64,000 bases of DNA. Origin: Bacteroidota bacterium (lineage in GTDB: Bacteria; Bacteroidota; Bacteroidia; Flavobacteriales; Weeksellaceae). The stretch covers positions 186,001-250,000 of the forward strand of contig JAEWOD010000035.1 in assembly GCA_023461035.1 (NCBI GenBank), read 5' to 3'. Of this stretch, positions 34,154 to 42,602 are shown one piece after another (the stretch's first letter is position 1; each line of letters starts with the position of its first letter). A model generated the notes under the pieces. That model was not told the origin of the DNA. It saw nothing but the letters and a program-made list of their open reading frames with translations, and made no database searches. The translations under genes and the position numbers were made by a program.

Positions 34154-35287
34154 TTGATTAGGAATAAAGCTTTTAAATATTTGAAACTTTTTCTCCAAAT
34201 ATTATTTGTCATACTTTTTCTTTTGCAGGCAACCGGCAAATACAACATTTTTGTAGCATTTGCTTTTTTGTTGTTATTGATCAGTAGTTTTTCTACAAAA
34301 TCTCTTAAAGTAAAACTGCCCAATTATTTTACGATTGCCATATTCATTTATTTAATTTATTTAGGAATTGGATTGTATCATAGGCATATCAATCCAACTA
34401 TTGATATAAAGTTCCAAATCTATTTTTTTATTTTTTACTTCTGGTTGTTGAACCAGAGATATAAGATTGATTTTCTCAATCTCTTTTTTATTATCAATGT
34501 GATAGTGTTTTTAATCTATCTATCGCTCTATTTCAACCTCATCCCCAACATTTGGTACGAGAACACCTTCGGGTTCAAAGGGCGGGTATACGGACCTTCC
34601 ATAACTGCATTCATCTTTATTGGGTTTTATTATTTGTACAGAGGATTGAAATTTGACTGGAAATTTGGGATTTCTGCTGCTCTTGCACTTTCTTATATTG
34701 CCATTACGACCAATTTTATGAATTTAGGAGTCGTCGTTGGGCTGATTTTTCTGATTATCATCAATTTAAAGAAGTTTTTCAATCCTATTTATCTTTCCAT
34801 TGTTGGCATATTTATCATCGCAGGGATTGTTTATTTGCAATCCTCTTTGGTTCCGGATTTGGTTCAAACGAAATTAAAATACGTATTCAGGCCTTGGGAA
34901 TACAGTAGTTTGAAAATCCGTATTACAGATCTGCAAAAGGCTTTTGCGAGTGAAAACTATACTACTTTAGAAACTATATTTGGAAAGGGCTTTGGGGCAA
35001 GCACGGAAATTTTCAGAGAGAATAAAGTAGCACGGAGTTTCAGAGGATTTTACCGTTTTCAGGAAATAGATAATGGATTTTATTACATCTTTCATAGAGG
35101 TGGTTTTTCCCTACTTTTGATTTTTCTTTTGTCCCATTTTTACCTGATGCTTAAAATCCCGAATCTGAAAGCGAAGCTTGCCTTTATTTTATTTTTCTTT
35201 ATAACCAACTTATTGTCTATACATTATTTTACTTATTATTTCTATTTATTAATTCCATTTATAATCTTGTCTAAAGATGAGAAATAG
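34154..35287 (+). CDS. Multi-spanning membrane protein, candidate Wzy polysaccharide polymerase
   Basis: The 377 residues have about ten hydrophobic segments and a large loop between ~240 and 310 (FRPWEYSSLKIRITDLQKAF, then FGKGFGASTEIF and IDNGFYYIFHRGG). Such a loop with conserved Arg and Gly, followed by a D-N-G-xx-x-H-x-G helix start, is typical of Wzy-type polymerases. The start is TTG at 34154; no ATG fits. It overlaps the next gene by 11 nt. Assignment as the polymerase rather than the protein at 36277 is uncertain. Confidence 0.65.
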   Translation: MIRNKAFKYLKLFLQILFVILFLLQATGKYNIFVAFAFLLLLISSFSTKSLKVKLPNYFTIAIFIYLIYLGIGLYHRHINPTIDIKFQIYFFIFYFWLLNQRYKIDFLNLFFIINVIVFLIYLSLYFNLIPNIWYENTFGFKGRVYGPSITAFIFIGFYYLYRGLKFDWKFGISAALALSYIAITTNFMNLGVVVGLIFLIIINLKKFFNPIYLSIVGIFIIAGIVYLQSSLVPDLVQTKLKYVFRPWEYSSLKIRITDLQKAFASENYTTLETIFGKGFGASTEIFRENKVARSFRGFYRFQEIDNGFYYIFHRGGFSLLLIFLLSHFYLMLKIPNLKAKLAFILFFFITNLLSIHYFTYYFYLLIPFIILSKDEK

Positions 35288-36296
35288 ACAGCGAAAAAAT
35301 CTGTTGTATATCGTGCCAAATGTTAGGATAACGGGAGGTCCTGCATCCAGAATTTCAGATTTTAAAAAAGTGTTCCTTGAAAATCAAGACATTGCCATAC
35401 AAACAAATAAGATCTGGTTTGCACTGACTTCTGAAAAACTAAATATTGTGTATGTGGAGTCCGGCAGCAATCGGATCTATTTTCCGGATTTCTTTGCACT
35501 TTTGATTCTTAAACTAAAGAGTAGAAAAGTAATAGTATTCGTTCGGGATATTTACATCGAATTATTTCCTGAAGAGTACAAGAGTTTCAGAAAATCGATA
35601 ACACGCTATTCAAATAAACTTAGTAATTTGTTTTTAACGCTGATTTCAGACCAGATGGCTTTTCCGACTGAACAAATGGGCAAGACCTTTTTTGAAAAAC
35701 ATCCAAAATATCCAAAAAAAGAATATTTTGCGTTGCCACCCGCAACTATCCCGACAGATACCGATAATTCTTATGTGCTATCGCCCTCCAAAAAAACAGG
35801 AATCCTTTTTTTAGGAGGTACGCACTATGTAAATTCGGGAATTGAACGCTTTCTTGAAATTTCAAAAGAACTAAACGACACGTTTAATTTCTTTGTCTTG
35901 ACCGCAGATAAAGATTTAAACCAACGTTTCTCTATCCCTTCGCACTTGGTTATCCAATATGTAAAAAGAGAAAATATTGTTAATTTCATGAAAGAAAACA
36001 ACATAGGCGTTGCCTATCACACACGCCCGAGAAATTTTTACGATGATATTACGTTTCCTATTAAAGCTTTGGATTTTATACGTTATCAAATTCCTTTTTT
36101 AAGCGAAAAACATATCCCTATTGAACAACTCATGGGAAAAGAATATGAACTTTTTGTAGATTGGAACAATTTGGATGACATAATTTACAAGACAAATAAC
36201 GCAACCATTAACAGAAATTTTCATCTAAGTTATTTGAACGATATTGCAAAAAGAAATACCTATAAAGATCGGTACAATGAAATTGTTGGAAACTAA
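35277..36296 (+). CDS. Glycosyltransferase (GT-B fold, GT4-like)
   Basis: The 339-residue protein has an N-terminal LLYIVPNVRITGGPASRISDF (acceptor-side glycine-rich loop) and a C-terminal domain with KKTGILFLGGTHYVNSGIERFLEI, GVAYHTRPRNFYDDITFPIKALDFIRYQIPFLS. The Glu of the usual E-x7-E pair is not clear, so it is a divergent member. It overlaps the genes on both sides, as expected in a tightly packed operon. Confidence 0.72.
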   Translation: MRNRQRKNLLYIVPNVRITGGPASRISDFKKVFLENQDIAIQTNKIWFALTSEKLNIVYVESGSNRIYFPDFFALLILKLKSRKVIVFVRDIYIELFPEEYKSFRKSITRYSNKLSNLFLTLISDQMAFPTEQMGKTFFEKHPKYPKKEYFALPPATIPTDTDNSYVLSPSKKTGILFLGGTHYVNSGIERFLEISKELNDTFNFFVLTADKDLNQRFSIPSHLVIQYVKRENIVNFMKENNIGVAYHTRPRNFYDDITFPIKALDFIRYQIPFLSEKHIPIEQLMGKEYELFVDWNNLDDIIYKTNNATINRNFHLSYLNDIAKRNTYKDRYNEIVGN

Positions 36297-37485
36297 TAAA
36301 AACGTTATTTTTGGAAATACCATCTGCCTTTTTGCTTTCACAATCTCCATGTGGAACAACTTGAACACAATTACTGTTTACCCTATAATTCTTTCCTGGC
36401 TTTTACTAAATAACTGGAATGAGAAACTTCAGTTGCTAAGGCAGAATAAATTTCCATTGCTGGTTTTAACAGCTCTCTATCTGCTGTTTTTATCAAATTT
36501 TTTGTTTTCCGATAATTTTGAGAAATCACTTTCAATAGCTATAAAAGCCCTTCCATTAATTGTTTTTTCTCTTATATTTTTAAGCACTCCTATAAAGTAT
36601 TATAAGGTCGGAAAAATCCTTACTTCACTTATAGCGGGAGTTGTGGTCATGATGTTTATTTGCTGGGGTAGAATTTTCTTGGACATTCTCTCAAAAAGAG
36701 ACCCGATAGATCAGTCCACTTATTTTTTTGAATGGATTTATGCGGGTTTTAATTTAGTAAAACCATTCAATGCCCATCCCAGTTATATTGGGGTTTTGGT
36801 AGTTTTGTCCATTATTATTTTGATGTCTTATAAAGAATTTGAAAATTTCAGAAAAGAAAAGTTTTTATACCGATTTTTGCTTGCAATAATGTTTTTCTTC
36901 ACACTACAAACCAGTAGTAGAATTTCCTTATTAGCTCTCTTAATTTATCTTTCCTACCATTTCTTCAAATCCTACAGTAAAAAATCCATCATCCAATACG
37001 TTTCTCTACTCCTCATTTTAATTATAGCATCATTTAAGTTTGATTATTTGTACAATAAGCTGACAAGTGTATTAAAGAATGATGGCTCAGTAGTTATTGA
37101 CCGATGGCCCAGATGGGTTGCCATTCTTCAGGAAAATAATTTTTGGGGCAATAAATGGATTGGGGTTGGTAAAGAAAAATCGCAGTTTATTTACAATGAA
37201 GCCTATTTTAATAATGGATTTCTCCAGGCTTTAAATGAGAATTACAATGCGCACAATCAATATCTGGACTTTTTTGTGTCCAACGGCATCATCGGACTTT
37301 TGGTTTTTATAATCGCCCTTTTCTATTTTTTTATTAAAACATACAAATCACTATTGCCGGTATGCTTTATTTTGATTGTAATGATTTTTTGCATCAATGA
37401 AACTATTTTTGGAAGAAGTTCTGGGTTAATCTTTTTCTCATTCTTTTACACCTTTTTTTATATAAATTTTCGCAATAACGCTTGA
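36277..37485 (+). CDS. O-antigen ligase/polymerase family membrane protein (Wzy_C-like)
   Basis: The 402-residue membrane protein has about 11 segments and a large loop. The loop carries the O-antigen ligase/polymerase signature: RWPRWVAILQENNFWGNKWIGVG, then NENYNAHNQYLDFFVSNGIIGLLVFII (HNxYLxxxxxxGxxG). These proteins either polymerise repeat units (Wzy) or ligate finished chains to an acceptor (WaaL). The ATG at 36277 is preferred to the TTG at 36244. It overlaps the preceding transferase by 20 nt. Confidence 0.78.
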   Translation: MKLLETNKNVIFGNTICLFAFTISMWNNLNTITVYPIILSWLLLNNWNEKLQLLRQNKFPLLVLTALYLLFLSNFLFSDNFEKSLSIAIKALPLIVFSLIFLSTPIKYYKVGKILTSLIAGVVVMMFICWGRIFLDILSKRDPIDQSTYFFEWIYAGFNLVKPFNAHPSYIGVLVVLSIIILMSYKEFENFRKEKFLYRFLLAIMFFFTLQTSSRISLLALLIYLSYHFFKSYSKKSIIQYVSLLLILIIASFKFDYLYNKLTSVLKNDGSVVIDRWPRWVAILQENNFWGNKWIGVGKEKSQFIYNEAYFNNGFLQALNENYNAHNQYLDFFVSNGIIGLLVFIIALFYFFIKTYKSLLPVCFILIVMIFCINETIFGRSSGLIFFSFFYTFFYINFRNNA

Positions 37486-37486
37486 A

Positions 37487-38614
37487 ATGAAACTTGCCAT
37501 TATCACCACAAGATATCCTAAAAAAGATAACCCTTATAATCATATGTTTGTACACGTAAGAGCAACCTATTTCAAAAAAAAGAATGTGGACGTTGAGGTA
37601 TTTGTACTATCTACTACAAACTCTGTGTATGAGCATGAAGGTATAAAAGTGAATTTGATGACCAGCAAGCAGATTATAGAAGAAACATCCGCATTTGATA
37701 TATCTTATTTACATTTAGTAAACAACTACTTTTTTATCAAAAATGGAGGGAATCGTATTTACAAAAGCATCATCAAAAAACGAAGACCATTTGCCATTTA
37801 CATACATGGTTCAGAAATTTTAAAATACCCGAATTATTTATTTGACTTTAAATTTAACCTACGGGGGATTTTAAAGTATTTCTACACAAATTATTGGAAT
37901 CATGCTAAAATGAAATCCTTTTTTTCTCAAACCATACCTACAAAAAATTCAGTTTTTTTGTTTCCTTCCCATTGGATGAAAAATCATACTGAGCTTGTTT
38001 TAAACAAGAAGCTTCTGAACTTCGAAATAATTCCAAATGGCATTGATACCGAATTATTTCAATTTTCCAATCATTACGAAAACAGATTTAAACTAATGAT
38101 GATTCGTCCTTTGTCAGACCTGAAATATGGTTTTGACATGGCAATAGAAATGATGAGATATTTACCGCCCGAATATTCTCTGACCATCTATGGAAAAGGA
38201 TCATATGAAAATGATTGTAAAAAATGGATAGATAAATACAATTTAACAAACAGAGTGACCATTATACATTCATTTATCGAAAGAAACAATATTCCCGAAA
38301 TTTTTTCAAATTTTGGAGTGTTCATTGCTACGACTAGGTTTGACTCTCAAGGTGTTACCATGTGCGAAGCTATGGCAGCGGGACTTCTCACCGTCAGCAA
38401 TCCTGTGACTGCCATTCCTGAATTTATACGGGATGGTGAAAACGGACTGCTCGACAATTCCATGGAAAACCTCGCAAAAAAAATAGTAAAGGTTACTTCC
38501 GATGAAAATTTATATCTACAAATAACAAAATCAGCACGAAAGTCTATGGAGGAAATTAGTATCGATAATATAGGGGAAAAAGAATTAAAAGTGTTAAAAG
38601 ATTTAATTAAGTAA
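37487..38614 (+). CDS. Glycosyltransferase family 4 protein
   Basis: This is a GT-B enzyme of 375 residues. It begins MKLAIITTRYPKKDNPYNHMFVH; donor-binding features are IPNGIDTELFQFS, MMIRPLSDLKYGFDMAIEMM, LTIYGKGSYE and FGVFIATTRFDSQGVTMCEAMAAGLLTVSN with the E-x7-E-like pattern. It starts 1 nt after the membrane protein and is followed after 3 nt by asnB. Confidence 0.9.
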   Translation: MKLAIITTRYPKKDNPYNHMFVHVRATYFKKKNVDVEVFVLSTTNSVYEHEGIKVNLMTSKQIIEETSAFDISYLHLVNNYFFIKNGGNRIYKSIIKKRRPFAIYIHGSEILKYPNYLFDFKFNLRGILKYFYTNYWNHAKMKSFFSQTIPTKNSVFLFPSHWMKNHTELVLNKKLLNFEIIPNGIDTELFQFSNHYENRFKLMMIRPLSDLKYGFDMAIEMMRYLPPEYSLTIYGKGSYENDCKKWIDKYNLTNRVTIIHSFIERNNIPEIFSNFGVFIATTRFDSQGVTMCEAMAAGLLTVSNPVTAIPEFIRDGENGLLDNSMENLAKKIVKVTSDENLYLQITKSARKSMEEISIDNIGEKELKVLKDLIK

Positions 38615-38617
38615 AGA

Positions 38618-40447
38618 ATGTGTGGAATTTTAGGTGCTGTTAATATAAATTTTGGACACGAAACGCTGGATCTATTGAAGCATCGTGGACCTGACTTCGG
38701 TGATATAAAATCATTCAGATGTAATGACGCTACCATAACCTTGGGACACAGAAGGCTTTCCATCGTAGATCTTTCCGCATCAGGAAACCAGCCTATGCGT
38801 AATGATCAAAATGGAAGTCAAATTATCTTTAACGGAGAAATTTACAATCATTTGTCCCTGAAAGAATCTCTGTCGGAATATACATTCAACGGACATTCCG
38901 ACACAGAAACCATTCTTTACTACATCAGCAAATTCGGAATCGATTCGGTGGAAAAATTTAATGGGATTTTTTCATTTTCATATTTAGACGTTGCTCAGAA
39001 AAAGTTGTATTTGGTAAGAGATCCGTTTGGGGTAAAGCCGTTGTACTATTATCATAATCAAGAGAAACTCGTGTTTGCCTCAGAAATAAGACCCATCAAA
39101 AGTCTTATTGATGCAGAAATTACGAAAGACCAGTTGGCTCAACTGCTGAAAGTCCGATATTCTTCTTCTCCCGATACCATTTATTCACATATTCTGAAAC
39201 TACGACCGGGTCATATTTTGGAGTATGATTTGGTTTCTCACGCCATAAATATCCGCTCATTTCAAAAACCGGTACATATAAATCCCAATGCTGCATTTCA
39301 CAAAGCGATAGATCAGTATGGAGAATTGCTTGAAAATGCAGTAATAAGACAACTCATGTCAGATGTTGAAATCGGGATTTTGTTAAGTGGTGGCATCGAC
39401 TCTGCTGTTGTGGGTTATTTCATGCAAAAACATTTGAATATCTCGGTTAAATCCTTTACAGTCGGATTTGAAGGGAATTCAGAGGAAAATGAATTAAATG
39501 ATGCAAGAGAGTCTGCTGAAATTTTGGGGACTGATCACAGAGAGATAATTATAAACGAAGATAATTTTCAGGAAGTTTTTGAAAAAACGATAAACATCAT
39601 CGAAGAACCTTTGGGTACAACTTCTTCCATCCCCATGTATTTTTTAAATCGGGAAGTAGCAAATCATTTAAAGGTTGTATTAACAGGACAAGGTGCGGAT
39701 GAACCATTAGGAGGATATCAAAGATACAAGGGAGTTGTTATGGGAGAAAGAATTCCTAAATTATTCTTCAAGGCGCTCCAACCAGTTAGTCATTTCATAA
39801 AGAATGAAAAAATTTCAAGAGCAATCAATGCCTTTGGAGAAAGAGATATAATCAAAAGGTTGGAAAATGCTTATATGCTGTTCACCGATTCAGAGCTAAT
39901 AGAGCTCATAAAGACTGAAGATAAGAAAAACTATCAAAAAATCAGTTATTTCTATAATCTTTTGGAATGTCAGAACAAAAAAACGGTTGAAGCTATGATG
40001 TCAATTGACAGCAGGATGAATTTAGCAGATGACTTACTGCTTTACACAGATAAAATTTCAATGCATTTCGGCATAGAAACAAGGGTTCCTTTTCTCGATC
40101 ATGATTTAATGTATTTTTTGGAATCTTTACCCTATGAATTCAAAATAAAAAATGGAGAAGGTAAATATCTCCATAAAGAATTTGCCAAAACCATTCTTCC
40201 GGAAAAAATAATCAACAGAAAAAAGAAAGGGTTTTTATCCCCTACAAATCAATGGTTTAAAGACAAATTAGGAGAGCTAATGATTAATGAAATAGAGAAA
40301 AAAGACAATGAATTTTTGGATTTTTTCGATTTAAATAAAATTAGGTACCTGCTGAGGGCTCATAAAGATGGTTATAACAAAGAGAAACAACTTTTTCTTT
40401 TACTCTCCACGTTTTATTGGTTTAAACTAAATGCAAAAAATTCATGA
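38618..40447 (+). CDS. asnB: Asparagine synthase (glutamine-hydrolysing) family amidotransferase
   Basis: The N-terminal class II glutaminase domain begins MCGILGAVN, with Cys2 as nucleophile, followed by HRGPD, GHRRLSIVDLS and FNGEIYNH. The synthetase domain has the PP-loop ILLSGGIDSAVVGYFM and LTGQGADEPLGGY. The 609 residues are normal length. In polysaccharide loci such proteins (for example WbpS-like ones in Pseudomonas O-antigen clusters) amidate the carboxyl group of uronic acids. With wecB/wecC here, conversion of a ManNAcA residue to its amide is plausible. A plain asparagine synthetase cannot be ruled out. It overlaps the next gene by 4 nt. Confidence 0.9.
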   Translation: MCGILGAVNINFGHETLDLLKHRGPDFGDIKSFRCNDATITLGHRRLSIVDLSASGNQPMRNDQNGSQIIFNGEIYNHLSLKESLSEYTFNGHSDTETILYYISKFGIDSVEKFNGIFSFSYLDVAQKKLYLVRDPFGVKPLYYYHNQEKLVFASEIRPIKSLIDAEITKDQLAQLLKVRYSSSPDTIYSHILKLRPGHILEYDLVSHAINIRSFQKPVHINPNAAFHKAIDQYGELLENAVIRQLMSDVEIGILLSGGIDSAVVGYFMQKHLNISVKSFTVGFEGNSEENELNDARESAEILGTDHREIIINEDNFQEVFEKTINIIEEPLGTTSSIPMYFLNREVANHLKVVLTGQGADEPLGGYQRYKGVVMGERIPKLFFKALQPVSHFIKNEKISRAINAFGERDIIKRLENAYMLFTDSELIELIKTEDKKNYQKISYFYNLLECQNKKTVEAMMSIDSRMNLADDLLLYTDKISMHFGIETRVPFLDHDLMYFLESLPYEFKIKNGEGKYLHKEFAKTILPEKIINRKKKGFLSPTNQWFKDKLGELMINEIEKKDNEFLDFFDLNKIRYLLRAHKDGYNKEKQLFLLLSTFYWFKLNAKNS

Positions 40448-41193
40448 ATACCAGCAGAATTCCATTATTAAATACATTTTATGACAACCTGACATCTCAA
40501 CAAACACTTGCTATTGTTAATGATGCTATAGTAAACAAACGGCAAATTCACCATACCGTTATAAATGCGAATAAAGTAGTATTATTACAAAAAAATTTAG
40601 AATTAAGAAACAGTGTCAATTCTGCAGATATTATTAACATAGACGGTAAAGGGGTATTATGGGCTGCAGAATTTTTGGGTAAACCTGTAAAAGAAAGAGT
40701 AACAGGTATTGATTTTATGATGGAAGTTTTACAACTGGCTCATAAGAATAGTTACAAAGTCTATCTTTTAGGAGCTGCAGAAGAAACTCTCCAGGCATTA
40801 GTAGATAAGTTAAGTAATGAATTCTCTGATCATTTAATAGCAGGTCATAGAAATGGATATTTCACAGACGATAATGAAAAGGAAATTGTAAGTCAAATAG
40901 CGGCTTCAGAAGCTCAAATTTTATTTGTTGCAATGCCTTCTCCAAAAAAAGAAAATTTTCTTTTCAAATACAAAAAAGAGTTAGAAAAAATTAATTTCAT
41001 AATGGGTGTAGGAGGCAGCTTTGACGTTTTAGCCGGCAAAGTCAGCAGAGCTCCCCTCTGGATGCAAAGAATAGGAATGGAGTGGTTTTATCGATTAATT
41101 CAGGAACCAAAAAAAATGTGGAAAAGATATTTAATCGGTAATTTTTCATTTCTAACCCTTGTTTTAAAGTCAAAAATATCCCTATCCAAATGA
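40444..41193 (+). CDS. WecG/TagA/CpsF-family glycosyltransferase (GT26)
   Basis: The 249-residue protein carries the family blocks HHTVINANKVVLL, DIINIDGKGVLWAAEFLGKPVKERVTGIDFM, YLLGAAEETL, GYF, ILFVAMPSPKKENFL and FIMGVGGSFDVLAGKVSRAPLWMQRIGMEWFYRLIQEPKKMWKRY-type ending. WecG transfers ManNAcA from UDP-ManNAcA to a lipid-linked sugar, and TagA transfers ManNAc. With wecB and wecC in the same locus, ManNAcA transfer as the second step of repeat-unit assembly is the natural reading. Confidence 0.9.
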   Translation: MNTSRIPLLNTFYDNLTSQQTLAIVNDAIVNKRQIHHTVINANKVVLLQKNLELRNSVNSADIINIDGKGVLWAAEFLGKPVKERVTGIDFMMEVLQLAHKNSYKVYLLGAAEETLQALVDKLSNEFSDHLIAGHRNGYFTDDNEKEIVSQIAASEAQILFVAMPSPKKENFLFKYKKELEKINFIMGVGGSFDVLAGKVSRAPLWMQRIGMEWFYRLIQEPKKMWKRYLIGNFSFLTLVLKSKISLSK

Positions 41194-42602
41194 ATCGCAT
41201 TAATAAACATAGCATTATTATTAATTTGCTACAGTTGTTTATAGACTTCTCTATTTTGGCGATGCTTTTCTATGTATTTTTATTTATACATTTCCCAGAT
41301 ATATCCAGAACTTTAGAATCATTAATTCTATTTTCAAAGGATCATTATAAAGCATTTATTTTAATTTTTATTTCCTGGATTTTGATTTCCAGCTATACTA
41401 AACTTTACACGAAATTTTCGGAAGAGCGATTCATTGATTTTATAAGAAGGTTCTTCTTGCAACTATTTTTATTTGCTATTATTTTATTTGCTATTTCAGG
41501 TATTAAGACGGAAAACCTCTACACAAATAAGGAATCACTCTATTTCTTATTAGCTCTGGCAAGTGTGATGTTTGTTACTAAGCTTATTATTTTTTATACT
41601 TTAAAATATTTTCAGAGGACCGGGAAAATTGTGAAAGAAAGAATTCTCATTTTAGGAGAAAACAGATATACTGATTCATTCCTGACTTTATTAAATAATC
41701 AACCGGAACTTGGTATATCAATCATGGGAATTATACCCTTCATAGTTTTAGGAGATAACGCTCAACAATCATTAAATTCAGTATTAACCAGAGAATTAAG
41801 CAAGAAAAAAATCGATACTGTTTATATTTCAGTCGGAGGAAACCTAGATACTGAAAAAATCAATTTGATTTTAAAGTTTGCCGAGGAAAATTATTTGAAA
41901 ATAAAGTATTTATTTGATTCATTTATTGACAACCAAGCCAATCTTGATTTAACTTTTGTTGATACCTTTCCTATATTCACCTATCAAAAGTTTCCGCTTG
42001 ACTTTCTTCTAAACAGAATTCTTAAGAGAATTTTCGATCTTGTATTTTCACTTATAATTTTTATAATCTTATTATGGTGGATACTACCTTCTATAGCAAT
42101 TTTAGTCCTTATTTCACAAGGTCGCCCCATATTTTATAAACAAAAACGAAACGGCCTGAACGGAAAAGAATTTGACTGTCTGAAGTTCCGAACCATGCGC
42201 CCTGATAAGCTGAACAATAAAAAACCGACCGAACGCAATGATCCGCGTGTCACCAAATTGGGGAAAGTCCTGCGAAAAACCAGTCTGGATGAGCTTCCGC
42301 AATTCATCAACGTATTGAAAGGCGAAATGTCCATCGTGGGACCACGTCCACACATGGTTTCCGAAAATGAAGCTTATGCGGAAATCATCAAACGCTATTC
42401 GCTGCGCCATTATGTAAAACCCGGGATTACCGGACTTGCCCAGATAAAAGGTTACCGTGGGGCCGTGGATACCGATAAAGACATGGAAATGCGTATCCGG
42501 ACCGATATTTATTATGTCCGAAACTGGTCCTTTTTATTGGATCTTTTTATCATCTATAAAACCGGAAAATTGATGATTTTTGGTGACGAGAACGCCATAT
42601 AA
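41190..42602 (+). CDS. Polyprenyl-phosphate sugar-1-phosphate transferase (WbaP/WcaJ type)
   Basis: This initiating transferase places the first sugar-phosphate on undecaprenyl phosphate. Four N-terminal membrane helices (to ~residue 145) are followed by a nucleotide-fold domain (ERILILGENRYTDSFLTLL, ~150-260), a fifth helix (~275-305) and the catalytic domain (from ~310: PIFYKQKRNGLNGKEFDCLKFRTMRPD, LRKTSLDELPQFINVLKGEMSIVGPRPH, PGITGLAQIKG). Composition changes within the gene. Hand-counted G+C is 17/60 (41221-41280), 15/60 (41581-41640) and 17/60 (42061-42120), but 28/60, 32/60 and 27/60 in the three 60-base blocks from 42181 to 42360. The gene looks like a mosaic of a variable membrane half and a resident catalytic half. 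Confidence 0.93.
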   Translation: MNRINKHSIIINLLQLFIDFSILAMLFYVFLFIHFPDISRTLESLILFSKDHYKAFILIFISWILISSYTKLYTKFSEERFIDFIRRFFLQLFLFAIILFAISGIKTENLYTNKESLYFLLALASVMFVTKLIIFYTLKYFQRTGKIVKERILILGENRYTDSFLTLLNNQPELGISIMGIIPFIVLGDNAQQSLNSVLTRELSKKKIDTVYISVGGNLDTEKINLILKFAEENYLKIKYLFDSFIDNQANLDLTFVDTFPIFTYQKFPLDFLLNRILKRIFDLVFSLIIFIILLWWILPSIAILVLISQGRPIFYKQKRNGLNGKEFDCLKFRTMRPDKLNNKKPTERNDPRVTKLGKVLRKTSLDELPQFINVLKGEMSIVGPRPHMVSENEAYAEIIKRYSLRHYVKPGITGLAQIKGYRGAVDTDKDMEMRIRTDIYYVRNWSFLLDLFIIYKTGKLMIFGDENAI

